Assembly (NCBI RefSeq): GCF_020881035.1
Contig: NZ_JAJITC010000021.1
Coordinates: 1 to 64,000 of the forward strand
Length of the DNA: 64,000 bases
Source: Paraburkholderia translucens
Lineage (GTDB): Bacteria > Pseudomonadota > Gammaproteobacteria > Burkholderiales > Burkholderiaceae
Direction: 5' to 3'
Part shown: one piece after another, positions 42,103-51,057 of the stretch
Numbering within the stretch: position 1 is the first letter of the stretch
Layout: every line of letters starts with the position of its first letter
Program-made: the position numbers and the translations under genes
Notes under the pieces: generated by a model
What the model saw: the letters and a program-made list of their open reading frames with translations, nothing else
What the model was told of the DNA's origin: nothing
The model's database searches: none

Positions 42103-43335
42103 TCAGGCGAGCGCCGCGTCCACCGCGCGCACGCGCTCCTCATGCACGGCGTCCCTGATGCCGGCCGGCGCATCGGCGAGCCGCTTCGCGACCGCTCCCG
42201 CATCCACGCCTCGCGCGGCGACCAGCGCAACCCTCAGCCGCTCCGCCTGCGGGTAGTCGCTCATTTCGAAACCGAGCCGGCCGCGCGCATCGGACTCGCA
42301 CGCCTGCAACGCCTCGGCAAAGCGCGCCGGTTTGCGGATCGCGTCGCTGCGCTCGAGCAGGCGCACCAGCGCCGCCGCCCCCATCTCCATCACGCGATGA
42401 ATCGTGCCGTGCTCGCGCGCGACCAGCACGGCGAGATCGCGGCACTCGTTCGGCACGCGCAGCCGCTCGCACAGCGGCTTGAGCAGATCGACACTGCGCC
42501 CTTCGTGGCCGATATGCCTCGGCAGCACGTCCTCCGGCGTGGTCGCCTTGCCGAGGTCGTGCGTCAGCGCCGCGAAGCGCACCGGCAGCGTGTAGCCCTG
42601 CTGCGCGGCATGGTCGAGCACCATCATCACATGGATGCCGGTGTCGACCTCGGGGTGATAGTCGGCGCGCTGCGGCACGCCGAACAGCGCGTCGATCTCC
42701 GGCAGAATCCGCGCGAGCGCGCCGCATTGGCGCAGCACGTCGAACATCCGCGACGGCTTCTTCTCCATCAGTCCGCGCGAGACCTCCTGCCACACGCGCT
42801 CGGCGACCAGCGCATCGGCTTCGCCATCGGCGACCATCTCGCGCATCAGCGCCATCGTTTCCGGCGCGACCGTGAAATCGACGAAACGCGCCGCGAACCG
42901 CGCGATGCGCAGAATCCGCACCGGGTCTTCGAGGAACGCAGCGCTGACATGGCGAAAGAGCCGCGCCTGCAGATCGGCCTGACCGTTGAACGGATCGATG
43001 ACCGGGCCGGTCGGCTCGCCGTCCGGGCGCACCTCGCGCGCCATCGCGTTGATCGTCAGATCACGGCGCGCGAGGTCCTCTTCGAGCGTCACGTCGGGCG
43101 CGTAGAAAAACTGGAAGCCGTGATAGCCCGCGGCCGTCTTGCGCTCGGTGCGCGCGAGCGCGTACTCCTCATGCGTCTGCGGATGCAGGAACACTGGAAA
43201 ATCCTTGCCCACCGGGCGGTAGCCCTGCGCGACCATCTGCTCGGGCGTCGCTCCCACCACCACATAGTCGCGGTCCTTCACCGGTACGCCGAGCAATTCG
43301 TCGCGGACCGCGCCGCCTACTGCGTAAATGTTCAT
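42103..43335 (-). CDS. cca: multifunctional CCA tRNA nucleotidyltransferase
   Basis: Adds or repairs the 3'-CCA end of tRNA; cytosolic. 410 aa from ATG 43335 (MNIYAVGGAVRDELLG). N-terminal class II nucleotidyltransferase fold with the GGAVRD motif, KDRDYVVVG catalytic acidic pair, RRDLTINAMA motif, then a C-terminal HD domain (LTHDLGKATTPEDVLPRH) with phosphatase/phosphodiesterase activity in this class. Its ATG overlaps the TGA of the glutathione-transferase gene (ATGA), so they are translationally coupled. Confidence 0.95.
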   Translation of the reverse strand: MNIYAVGGAVRDELLGVPVKDRDYVVVGATPEQMVAQGYRPVGKDFPVFLHPQTHEEYALARTERKTAAGYHGFQFFYAPDVTLEEDLARRDLTINAMAREVRPDGEPTGPVIDPFNGQADLQARLFRHVSAAFLEDPVRILRIARFAARFVDFTVAPETMALMREMVADGEADALVAERVWQEVSRGLMEKKPSRMFDVLRQCGALARILPEIDALFGVPQRADYHPEVDTGIHVMMVLDHAAQQGYTLPVRFAALTHDLGKATTPEDVLPRHIGHEGRSVDLLKPLCERLRVPNECRDLAVLVAREHGTIHRVMEMGAAALVRLLERSDAIRKPARFAEALQACESDARGRLGFEMSDYPQAERLRVALVAARGVDAGAVAKRLADAPAGIRDAVHEERVRAVDAALA

Positions 43336-43985
43336 GGGCATTCGTCTTGATAGGCAATGGCGTGCGTTTCGCGGCGCGCGGCGTCGATCCATGCATTGAC
43401 CGCGGGCAACGCGGTCAGCCGCTCGACATAGCCGGCCGCGCTCGCCGACAGCGGCGGCTTCCATGTGTTGAAGCGCATCGCGACCGGCGCGTACATCGCG
43501 TCGGCAATGCCGAATTCGCCGAACAGGAACGGGCCGCCGTAGGTATCGAGGCAGTCACGCCAGATCGTCGTGATTCGCGCGATATCGGCGAGCGCGCCGG
43601 CCGTGGCGTTCTTGCCCGGGAACGACGCGCGAATGTTCATCCACATGTTCGAGCGCAATTCGCCGAAGCCCGAATGCATTTCGGCGCTGACGCTGCGTGC
43701 GTGGGCGCGCGCCGCTGCGTCGCGCGGCCATAGCGCGTGCTGCGGATAGCGCTCGGCCAGCGTTTCGGCGATCGCAAGCGAATCCCATACGGCTTGCCCC
43801 GCGTCGTCGATCAGACACGGCACCTTGCCCGGTGCGCGCGGCGCCTGGGCGCAGACCTTCGCGTTCGTGTCCGGCTCGTTCAGGAAGATCAGCTCCTCGT
43901 CGAACGGAATGCCGAAGTGCGTGAGGAGCAGCCACGGGCGCATCGACCACGATGAATAGTTCTTGTCACCAATCAGTAGTTTCAT
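43332..43985 (-). CDS. glutathione S-transferase family protein
   Basis: Glutathione-conjugating or -binding protein, 217 aa. Thioredoxin-like N domain (MKLLIGDKNYSSWSMRPWLLLTHFGIPF, with Ser near position 12-13 as the activating residue; KVPCLIDDAGQAVWDSLAIAETLAE carries the cis-Pro and the ES/DS glutathione motif) and an all-helical C domain (FGEFGIADAMYAPVAMRF with the N-capping Asp). An ATG at 43994 would add three residues. The stop overlaps cca; the gene is just downstream of the NDUFA9-like gene (29 bp). Confidence 0.87.
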   Translation of the reverse strand: MKLLIGDKNYSSWSMRPWLLLTHFGIPFDEELIFLNEPDTNAKVCAQAPRAPGKVPCLIDDAGQAVWDSLAIAETLAERYPQHALWPRDAAARAHARSVSAEMHSGFGELRSNMWMNIRASFPGKNATAGALADIARITTIWRDCLDTYGGPFLFGEFGIADAMYAPVAMRFNTWKPPLSASAAGYVERLTALPAVNAWIDAARRETHAIAYQDECP

Positions 43986-44014
43986 GCCTGTCATCAGGGA
44001 GCGAGGAATGAGTT

Positions 44015-44968
44015 TCAGCGTCCCGCGGTGGCGCGGAACGTGTCGAGTCGTGAACCTTTGGCCGCGCCGGTCAGATACGCCGGCACGATTGCTTCGATGC
44101 TGACCGGCTCGAGTCCGAGTTCGGGCGCGAGCGGTGCGCTCAGAATATTGGCGACCTTCATCGAATCGAGATTGTCGCGCGAAATCACCGGTTCGCCCGG
44201 CGCCATTTCGAAGCTCAGCGCCTGCAGGCGCGCGAGCGGTTCGGGTAGACGGATGATGCGCGCGTGCTTGCCGATCACGTCGCCGCAATACGAGACCAGC
44301 TCTTCGAGCGTATAGATGGTCGGGCCGCCGAGCTCGTAGGTGCGGCCGTTCGCGCCATCGAGATCGAGCACGTTGACGATCGCCTTCGCGACGTCGCCGA
44401 CATACACCGGTTGGAATTGCGCGTCGGGCATCGCGAGCGGAATGACCGGAAACACGCGCTGCAGGAACGCGAACTTGTTCAGAAACGCGTCCTCCGGGCC
44501 GAACACGACGGACGGCCGGAAGATCGTCCACGCGACGCTCGCCGCATGCACGGCTTTTTCTCCGTCGCCCTTCGAGCGCGAGTACATGCTCGGGCCGTTC
44601 GGATTGGCGCCAAGCGCACTCAGGTGAATCAACCGATGCACGCCCTTGCCTTCACAGGCGGCGACGATGCGCGTCGGCAGCTCGACGTGCGCATGCGCGA
44701 ACTCCTGCCCATAGGGCTTGCCGCGTCTACCGTTGAGGATACCGACGAGGTTGATCACGCAATCGGCGCCTTCGACGAAGCGCGCGAGCTGGACCGGATC
44801 GAATACGTCGGTTTCGAGCACGTCGATCGGCAGCATGGTCAGATGGCGAGCGTTGTAGCGTCGCCGCGTGGCGAGACGCACGTCCTTGCCCATCTCGACG
44901 AGCGCATTGACGAGGTAGCTGCCGATGAACCCGGAGCCGCCGATGACTGCGATGGCTTGATGTCGCAT
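44015..44968 (-). CDS. complex I NDUFA9-like NAD(P)-dependent epimerase/dehydratase-type protein
   Basis: Atypical SDR of 317 aa, start ATG 44968 with an AGGGAG ribosome site. N-terminal Rossmann motif IGGSGFIGSYLVNALVEMG and the downstream VINLVGILNGRRGKP; the usual YxxxK catalytic pair is seen only weakly (MYSRSKGDGEKAV), as in other NDUFA9-type relatives that bind but may not turn over. Probably NADPH-binding. The gene is 29 bp upstream of the GST gene and 81 bp downstream of slt on the same strand. Confidence 0.85.
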   Translation of the reverse strand: MRHQAIAVIGGSGFIGSYLVNALVEMGKDVRLATRRRYNARHLTMLPIDVLETDVFDPVQLARFVEGADCVINLVGILNGRRGKPYGQEFAHAHVELPTRIVAACEGKGVHRLIHLSALGANPNGPSMYSRSKGDGEKAVHAASVAWTIFRPSVVFGPEDAFLNKFAFLQRVFPVIPLAMPDAQFQPVYVGDVAKAIVNVLDLDGANGRTYELGGPTIYTLEELVSYCGDVIGKHARIIRLPEPLARLQALSFEMAPGEPVISRDNLDSMKVANILSAPLAPELGLEPVSIEAIVPAYLTGAAKGSRLDTFRATAGR

Positions 44969-45049
44969 TTTCGACTCCCTGTTGGAAGCCGCGGCAACGG
45001 CTGGCGAAGCGCGCCGCAACTTCGAAGCGAAATTGCGGCGGCAAGGCGC

Positions 45050-47017
45050 TTACGGTGCGATGTAACCCAGGCGCGCCTTCAGCGATTGCGGACGGCCTTC
45101 GAACAATGCCGCGTAGTAGACCGTGTTGGACAGCACATTCTTCACGTAGTCGCGAGTCTCCTGGAACGGAATCGCCTCGGCGAAGATCGCGCCTTCGACC
45201 GGGCGCTGCAGCGACTGCCGCCAGTTGCGCGGACGGCCCGGACCTGCGTTGTAGCCAGCGGTGGCCAGCACGGCGGACCCGTCGAACTGATTGTAGATCA
45301 TCGCCAGGTAGTTCGTGCCGAGCAGGATGTTGGTGTTGATGTCGTTCATCTGCTCGCGCGACACCGGGCCGAGACCGATCTTCTTCGCGACCAGTTGCGC
45401 GGTGGCCGGCATCAACTGCATCAGGCCGCCCGCGCCGACGTCCGAGCGCGCGTTGATGATGAAGCGCGACTCCTGGCGGATCAGCCCGTACGCCCACTCG
45501 ACGTCGAGCCCGCTCGACTGCGCGTCCTGCTCGACGATGTTGCGGAACGGCGAAAGGTAACGCAGCGTGAAGTCGTGCTCGCTCTTCGTGCGGTCCGCGG
45601 TGTTGACGGTGCGGTCGTACAGCTCGATGCGGCGCGCGTATTCCGCGGCAGCGAGCAGTTGCCGGTCGGTCATGTTGCGCAACGGCCAGTTCCACTCGCG
45701 ATTGCCTTCGAGCCGCAGATTCAGCATATAGAAACGCCGCGCGAGGTCGAAGCCCGGCGTGGTGCCCGCTTGCTGCACTTCAGCGTCGGTCACGGCGGTT
45801 TTCGACGGCACGGTGATCTTCTGGCCGAGCTCTTCGAGCGCAAGCTGACCGTAGAAGTTGAAGTTCGACGCGATCGATTCGAATTCCTGATTGGCCGTTG
45901 CCGTGTCGCCGGCCTGCTTCAGCGCGCGCGCGTGCCAGTACACCCATGACGGCTGTTTGCGCAGCGATTCGGGCATCTGTTCGATCGACCAGCGCACCAT
46001 GTTCCAGTCGCCGGCGAGCAACGCGCTGCGCGTGCGCCATTCATAGGCGGGATTCGACAGCGGCGCGTTCGCCGACAGCCGGAACCAGTCGACCGCGCCA
46101 GGTATCTGCTTGAGCGCGGCCTGGTAGCCGATCGTGCCCCAGCCGATCGCGCGCTCGGGCGCATTCAGCGACGGCGCGACCGACGCGAACGTGGCCGCGG
46201 CCATAGCCGGATCGTTGCGCGCCATGCGCGTGATGGCGAGCAGCGCCAACTGATGCGACTGCGCGTCGGGCCCGACGCCGCGCGCGAGCAGCAGCGGCGG
46301 CGTACTGGTCGCCTGGCTGAACAGCACCGGGTCGGGTGGCTGGTCGCCGAGCGCGTCGACGAGCTTGGCTCCGGTGCTCGTGTAGTTCTGCTCGTACGCG
46401 AGACGGATCTGCTGCCAGATGTCGTCGGGGCTGAACTGGCGGTTCGCGCCCAGCACCGTGATCAGATCGACGCAGCCGTCGCCGTACCATTTCGGCTCGA
46501 CGAGCAGCGCGCGCGCTGCGTCCGCGACGTTCTCGCCGCGCGACGCGCGCGATTCGAGCGCATAGCACTTCACCTGGGTGTCGTCGTCGAGCACGAACTT
46601 CGCATATTGCTGGTCGAAGTTGCGCCAGTCGTGGCGCATGCCGAGCACCGTCAGGTAGTCGTTGCGCATGCGATCGGCGATCGCCTGGCCGTCGTACTTC
46701 TGCAGGAACGCGAGAACGGGGGTATCCGGCGCGTCGATGAGCGCATGGCCGCTCGAATCGAACAGTTGCGGCTTGATCTGAAAATATTCCAGATACGACG
46801 GCGCCGGATAATTGGGGATCATGCTCGCGAGTTGAGCTGCCCGCGGCGCGTCGTTAGTGCGCGCGGCTTCGCGAAGCTGGACGAAGATTTGATCGTCGTT
46901 CGTGAGTTGCGAGATCGGGAGAGGCTTGACGGCCGAGGCGGTGCTGCACGCGACGAGCGCCGCTGCGGCCAGCGCGATACCGGCCGCGCGATATACTCGA
47001 AAAAGGCGTTTTGACAT
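45050..47017 (-). CDS. slt: soluble lytic murein transglycosylase, lipoprotein
   Basis: Cleaves peptidoglycan glycan strands with 1,6-anhydro products; periplasmic. 655 aa. ATG 47017, lipobox signal MSKRLFRVYRAAGIALAAAALVAC; N-terminal superhelical U-domain (about 50-450), linker, and C-terminal SLT catalytic domain with the Glu in IRQESRFIINARSDVGAGGLMQLMPATA. Head-to-head with the 5-formyl-THF cyclo-ligase gene, only about 20 bp between start codons. Followed by the NDUFA9-like, gst and cca genes. Confidence 0.9.
   Translation of the reverse strand: MSKRLFRVYRAAGIALAAAALVACSTASAVKPLPISQLTNDDQIFVQLREAARTNDAPRAAQLASMIPNYPAPSYLEYFQIKPQLFDSSGHALIDAPDTPVLAFLQKYDGQAIADRMRNDYLTVLGMRHDWRNFDQQYAKFVLDDDTQVKCYALESRASRGENVADAARALLVEPKWYGDGCVDLITVLGANRQFSPDDIWQQIRLAYEQNYTSTGAKLVDALGDQPPDPVLFSQATSTPPLLLARGVGPDAQSHQLALLAITRMARNDPAMAAATFASVAPSLNAPERAIGWGTIGYQAALKQIPGAVDWFRLSANAPLSNPAYEWRTRSALLAGDWNMVRWSIEQMPESLRKQPSWVYWHARALKQAGDTATANQEFESIASNFNFYGQLALEELGQKITVPSKTAVTDAEVQQAGTTPGFDLARRFYMLNLRLEGNREWNWPLRNMTDRQLLAAAEYARRIELYDRTVNTADRTKSEHDFTLRYLSPFRNIVEQDAQSSGLDVEWAYGLIRQESRFIINARSDVGAGGLMQLMPATAQLVAKKIGLGPVSREQMNDINTNILLGTNYLAMIYNQFDGSAVLATAGYNAGPGRPRNWRQSLQRPVEGAIFAEAIPFQETRDYVKNVLSNTVYYAALFEGRPQSLKARLGYIAP
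46990..46995 (+). promoter_or_regulatory. -10 element for the 5-FCL gene inside slt
   Basis: TATACT 43 bp before TTG 47038, located within the slt signal-peptide codons on the other strand. A -35 is not obvious. Confidence 0.35.
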
Positions 47018-47037
47018 CGTTGTTTCTGGAGCGCGAA

Positions 47038-47637
47038 TTGGACCCAAGCATAGCATGCAACCCTGTCCCGCCAGCGAAAAAGGCACTCCGCCGGACCTTG
47101 CTGGAAACCCGTCTGCAAGCGGCTTCCGAGCCCGCGACGAATGCCGCGCTCGGGCGTCGGGTGCTCGATGCGCTAAAGCACTACGCAGTACAAAGCGTGG
47201 GGTTCTACTGGCCGCTCGCCGGCGAATTCGACGCGCGCGGCGCGATCGCGATCTGGCTCGCCGCGAACCCTCATCACGAAGCCAGTCTGCCAATCATCAA
47301 AGAACGTGGCACGCCGCTCGAATTCCATGCGTGGACGCCCGTGACACCGATGAAAATCGGCCATCACAAGATTGCCGAGCCCACCTCGGGGCGAGTCGTG
47401 CTCCCCGAGCTGCTGTTCGTGCCCTGCGTGGGTTTCGATGCCGACGGCTATCGCCTCGGCTACGGCGGCGGCTATTACGATCGCACGCTGGCCTGCTGGC
47501 CGGCCGCGCGCAAACCGATCACGATCGGCATCGCATACGAAGCGTGCCGCACCGGCACGCTGGAACGCGAGGCGCATGACATTCCGCTCGACCTGATCGT
47601 CACCGAGGCAGGGTTTCATCCGGCGCTGCCGGGTTGA
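47038..47637 (+). CDS. 5-formyltetrahydrofolate cyclo-ligase
   Basis: Converts 5-formyl-THF to 5,10-methenyl-THF with ATP; cytosolic. 199 aa with the start at TTG 47038, which has GGAG 9 nt upstream; no in-frame ATG lies before the conserved KKALRRTLLETRL. An earlier TTG at 47011 is also open. Family marks: VGFYWPLAGEFDAR, LPELLFVPCVGFDADGYRLGYGGGYYDRTL and GIAYEA. It starts within about 20 bp of the divergent slt start. Confidence 0.9.
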   Translation: MDPSIACNPVPPAKKALRRTLLETRLQAASEPATNAALGRRVLDALKHYAVQSVGFYWPLAGEFDARGAIAIWLAANPHHEASLPIIKERGTPLEFHAWTPVTPMKIGHHKIAEPTSGRVVLPELLFVPCVGFDADGYRLGYGGGYYDRTLACWPAARKPITIGIAYEACRTGTLEREAHDIPLDLIVTEAGFHPALPG

Positions 47638-47687
47638 ACGCGCGCCACGCGGCATGTGATGCGCGGCGCTTGCGCGGTATTGCGCGG

Positions 47688-48200
47688 TTAGAGCGAAGCC
47701 GCCGCGCGCGCCGCCGTGTCGTACAGCCCCGACGCATTGCGCAGCAATTGCGCAGCCTCGCCGATCTGCTCGTTGGTCAGGCCGCTTTCTTTCAGCGTCG
47801 AGATCAGGCAGTTTTCGCGCACCTCGCGATACTTCAGGCAGAGCTCGCGGCCTGCGTCGGTCGCGGAAAAGAACACTTCCTTGCCGGTTTTTTCGCTTTT
47901 TACGTACCCTCTAGCTACGAGCTTCTTCAATGCGTAAGTCGCGACGTGCGTGTCCTCGATGTTCAGCACGAAGCAGATGTCCGCGAGTTTCTTGCGACGT
48001 TCGCGATGGCTCACGTGGTGCAGCAGCGACACCTCGATCGCGGTCATGTCCTTGTCGCCGGCTGCCGACATGCAGCGCACCATCCAGCGGTTGAATGCAT
48101 TGCCCGCCATGATCAGCGCGTATTCGAGTTCGGATAGTTCCGCGCTGGTCTCGGAGACGAGGTGTTCCGACGAAACGATCTTGGTGGGATGACGCGTCAT
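47688..48200 (-). CDS. MarR-type winged-helix transcriptional regulator
   Basis: Regulator of 170 aa. A winged-helix core about residues 50-115 (TAIEVSLLHHVSHRERRKKLADICFVLNIEDTHVATYALKKLVARGYVKSEKTGKEVFFSATDAGREL) is flanked by helices for dimerisation. It is divergent from pxpB by 173 bp, with an inverted repeat overlapping the pxpB promoter (48294-48316), so it is the likely regulator of the 5-oxoproline cluster; the same association appears in other Burkholderia genomes, from memory. Ligand unknown. Confidence 0.82.
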   Translation of the reverse strand: MTRHPTKIVSSEHLVSETSAELSELEYALIMAGNAFNRWMVRCMSAAGDKDMTAIEVSLLHHVSHRERRKKLADICFVLNIEDTHVATYALKKLVARGYVKSEKTGKEVFFSATDAGRELCLKYREVRENCLISTLKESGLTNEQIGEAAQLLRNASGLYDTAARAAASL

Positions 48201-48286
48201 ACGAGGTTCCCGGGACGAAATGGGCTGGAAAAGTGCCGCAAGTGTACGACGACACCCCTCGCCGGCGAGCCTGGCAAAAACGCTTA

Positions 48287-48316
48287 TTGTTAAATTGTCA
48301 ATATTTTATTGATAAT
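48287..48316 (+). promoter_or_regulatory. pxpB promoter with overlapping inverted-repeat operator
   Basis: TTGTTA (48287-48292), 18-bp spacer, GATAAT (48311-48316). An inverted repeat, ATTGTCAAT (48294-48302) and ATTGATAAT (48308-48316), 5 nt apart, matches at 8 of 9 positions and covers the spacer and -10. Its A/T content differs sharply from the surroundings. It fits a winged-helix repressor site. Confidence 0.7.
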
Positions 48317-48373
48317 GTACGCTCCACACGTCGTCGACTCCTTCATCCTCCGATTCGATCCGGGCCGTCCACC

Positions 48374-49027
48374 ATGAGCCAACCACGAATCTTTCCGCTC
48401 GGCGATGCCGCGCTCGTCTGCGAAGCGCCGCCGCCCGCCACGCTGGCGTGTCAGCAGCGCGTGTGGGCCGCGGCCGAAGCTGCGCGCGACTGGCCGCATG
48501 TGCTCGAAGTCGTGCCCGGCATGAACAATCTGACACTCGTGTTCGATCCGCTCGCCACCGACGCCGACGCGCTCGGCGAACAGTTGCTCGCCGCCTGGAA
48601 CGCGGCCGCCCAAGTGGCCGCGCCGGCGCGCGAGGTCGAGATCCCCGTGCGGTACGGAGGCGAATTCGGCCCCGATCTGCAGACGGTCGCCGAACATGCC
48701 GGGTTGAGCGCCCGTGAGGTCGTCGAGCGTCACTCGGGCGGCGCCTATGTGGTGTTTTTTCTCGGCTTCCAGCCGGGCTTCGCCTATATGGGCGGGCTGG
48801 ACGCCGCGCTGTACACGCCGCGCCGCGCGTCGCCGCGGCTCGAGGTGGCGGCGGGCTCGGTCGGCATCGGCGGCGAGCAGACCGGCATCTATCCGGCCGT
48901 GTCGCCGGGCGGCTGGCAACTGATCGGCCGCACCGAGGTGCCGCTGTTCGATGCGGCGCGCCGCCCGCCCACGCTGCTGCAGCCCGGCGACCGCGTACGC
49001 TTCACGATCGCGGAGATCCACGCATGA
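48374..49027 (+). CDS. pxpB: 5-oxoprolinase subunit PxpB (KipI-like)
   Basis: Subunit of the ATP-dependent 5-oxoprolinase that cleaves 5-oxoproline to glutamate. 217 aa. Marks: FPLGDAALVCE start, IPVRYGGEFGPDLQTVAEHAGLS, FLGFQPGFAYMGGLD and GSVGIGGEQTGIYP. ATG 48374 starts the protein; the TGA overlaps the next ATG (ATGA), so translation is coupled to pxpC. Confidence 0.92.
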   Translation: MSQPRIFPLGDAALVCEAPPPATLACQQRVWAAAEAARDWPHVLEVVPGMNNLTLVFDPLATDADALGEQLLAAWNAAAQVAAPAREVEIPVRYGGEFGPDLQTVAEHAGLSAREVVERHSGGAYVVFFLGFQPGFAYMGGLDAALYTPRRASPRLEVAAGSVGIGGEQTGIYPAVSPGGWQLIGRTEVPLFDAARRPPTLLQPGDRVRFTIAEIHA

Positions 49028-50076
49028 TCGACGTGATCCGCGCGGGTCTCCTGACCACCATCCAGGACCTCGGCCGCCACGGCTACCGGCATCTCGGCGT
49101 CGCGATGGCGGGCGCGCTCGACCGGCTGTCGCTCGAAGTCGGCAACCGGCTGGTCGGCAACCGCCCCGACGCGGCCGGCCTCGAAATCACCTTCGGCCCG
49201 ACCGTGCTGCGCTTTCTGCGTGCCACGCGCGTCGCGATCACCGGCACGGAGTTCGGCGCGACGCTCGATGGCAAACCCGTCTATTCATGGTGGAGCCTGC
49301 CCGTGCAGGCCGGCCAGGAACTCGTGCTCCACGCGGCGAAACGCGGCATGCGCGGCTACGTCTGCGTGGCGGGCGGCATCGACGTGCTGCCGATGCTCGG
49401 CTCGCGCAGTACCGATCTCGCCGGCCATTTCGGCGGACTCGGCGGCCGCGCGCTCAATGACGGCGACCGTCTGCCGGTCGGCGCACCACTGCAGCGCGGC
49501 CGTCTCGGCTTCACGCCAGAGGCGCCAGGGTTCGGCGTGAAGGCGCCCGCCTGGTGCAAGTTCGTGCAGGTCCACGAGCCGCTGCGGCGTGGCCGTCATC
49601 CGTCGGGCGTGCCGTGGGCCATACCGATCCGCGTGCTGCGCGGTCCCGAATACGACAGCTTCACCGCGGACGCACAGCAGTCGTTCTGGTCCGACGAGTG
49701 GCTCGTGACCCCGAACAGCAACCGCATGGGCTACCGCCTTGCCGGCACCGAGCTGCAACGCATGCACCAGACCGATCTGCTGTCGCACGCGGTGCTGCCG
49801 GGCACGATCCAGGTGCCGCCGAACGGCCAGCCGATCGTGCTGATGAGCGACGCGCAGACCACCGGCGGCTATCCGAAGATCGGCGCAGTGATTCAGGCCG
49901 ATTTGTGGAAGCTCGCGCAAGTGCGCCTGAACGCGGCGATCCGTTTCATCCCGACGACGCCTTACGAAGCGCGCCAGGCTTTGCTGGAAGAACGCACGTA
50001 TCTGCGGCAGATCGATGCCGCGATCGCGATGCATGAAGAGCGTTGCGTGCGCCAGGCGGCGCTCGAGACGCAGTAA
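49024..50076 (+). CDS. pxpC: 5-oxoprolinase subunit PxpC (KipA-like, biotin-dependent carboxyltransferase fold)
   Basis: Partner of PxpB in 5-oxoproline cleavage. 350 aa. Marks: the start IDVIRAGLLTTIQDLGRHGY, LVGNRPDAAGLEITFGPTVLRF, AGGIDVLPMLGSRSTDL, RVLRGPEYDSF and the TGGYPKIGAVIQADL block. It overlaps pxpB by 4 bp and is 21 bp before pxpA. Confidence 0.92.
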   Translation: MIDVIRAGLLTTIQDLGRHGYRHLGVAMAGALDRLSLEVGNRLVGNRPDAAGLEITFGPTVLRFLRATRVAITGTEFGATLDGKPVYSWWSLPVQAGQELVLHAAKRGMRGYVCVAGGIDVLPMLGSRSTDLAGHFGGLGGRALNDGDRLPVGAPLQRGRLGFTPEAPGFGVKAPAWCKFVQVHEPLRRGRHPSGVPWAIPIRVLRGPEYDSFTADAQQSFWSDEWLVTPNSNRMGYRLAGTELQRMHQTDLLSHAVLPGTIQVPPNGQPIVLMSDAQTTGGYPKIGAVIQADLWKLAQVRLNAAIRFIPTTPYEARQALLEERTYLRQIDAAIAMHEERCVRQAALETQ

Positions 50077-50096
50077 CACCAAGTCAAGGAATCGCC

Positions 50097-50849
50097 ATGG
50101 AAATCGATCTGAACGCCGATCTCGGCGAAGGCTGCGGCTCCGACGAAGCGCTGCTCGACCTCGTGAGCTCCGCCAACATCGCGTGCGGCTGGCATGCGGG
50201 CGGCCCCAACGCGATGCGCGACTGCGTGCGCTGGGCCGTGCGCAAAGGCGTGTCGATCGGCGCGCATCCGAGCTTCAACGATCCCGAGAACTTCGGCCGC
50301 AAGGAAATGGATCTGCCGGCGGGCGAGATTTACGCGGGCGTGCTGTATCAGCTCGGTGCGTTGTCCGCGATCGCGCAGGCCGAGGGCGGGCGCATCGCGC
50401 ACGTGAAGCCGCACGGCGCGCTCTACAACCAGGCCGCGCGCGACGCGAAAATCGCCGACGCGATCGTCTCCGCCGTGCACGACTTCGATCCCTCGGTGGC
50501 GGTGTTCGCGCTCGCCGGCAGCGGACTCGTGAGCGCCGCGCGCAACGCGGGTCTGACCGCGATCGAGGAAGTGTTCGCCGATCGCGGCTATCGCGCGGAC
50601 GGCTCGCTCGTGCCGCGCAAGGAGCCGGGCGCGCTGCTCGACGACGAGGACGAAGTGCTCGCGCGCACGCTCACGATGATCCGCGAGCAACGCGTGCAGG
50701 CCGTTGACGGTCAATGGGTGGCGCTGAACGCACAGACCATCTGCCTGCACGGCGACGGCCCGCACGCGCTCGCCTTCGCGCGACGCATCCGCGGCGCGCT
50801 CGACGACGCCGGTATCGAAGTGCACGCGGCGGGCGCCGCGCGCGTTTGA
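50097..50849 (+). CDS. pxpA: 5-oxoprolinase subunit PxpA (LamB/YcsF family)
   Basis: Third subunit of the 5-oxoprolinase. 250 aa from ATG 50097; AAGGA is 6 nt upstream. Marks: MEIDLNADLGEGCGSDEALL, ANIACGWHAGGPNAMRDCV, GAHPSFNDPENFGRKEMDL, HVKPHGALYNQAARDAKIADAIV and EVFADRGYRADGSLVPR. The full pxpBCA set is present and in order. Confidence 0.94.
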   Translation: MEIDLNADLGEGCGSDEALLDLVSSANIACGWHAGGPNAMRDCVRWAVRKGVSIGAHPSFNDPENFGRKEMDLPAGEIYAGVLYQLGALSAIAQAEGGRIAHVKPHGALYNQAARDAKIADAIVSAVHDFDPSVAVFALAGSGLVSAARNAGLTAIEEVFADRGYRADGSLVPRKEPGALLDDEDEVLARTLTMIREQRVQAVDGQWVALNAQTICLHGDGPHALAFARRIRGALDDAGIEVHAAGAARV

Positions 50850-50887
50850 GCATTCGCATCAGCGCCCTCCGCACCGCGCGCATTTAC

Positions 50888-50917
50888 CCGATCCAGCGCG
50901 CGTGACCGATCCAGCGC
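50888..50917 (+). repeat. 12-bp direct repeat between pxpA and the DUF969 gene
   Basis: CCGATCCAGCGC occurs at 50888-50899 and 50906-50917, 18 bp apart start-to-start. Role unknown; may be a regulator site or chance in a GC-rich stretch. Confidence 0.5.
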
Positions 50918-50977
50918 TTCGCTCCCGGGCGGGGCAGGTAAAGAGAGTTCGACGCGGCCGCACAGCCGCGGCAGCAC

Positions 50978-51005
50978 ACCGGCGCATGAGACCGCATGCG
51001 CCGGT
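50978..51005. repeat. perfect 11-bp inverted repeat between pxpA and the DUF969 gene
   Basis: ACCGGCGCATG (50978-50988) and CATGCGCCGGT (50995-51005) with a 6-nt centre, no T-run. A stable intercistronic hairpin that could set differential mRNA stability. Confidence 0.6.
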
Positions 51006-51057
51006 TCAGGTAAGCCGCCAACCGCGGCGAAGTTGAACAATCTCTAGGGAGACCCTG

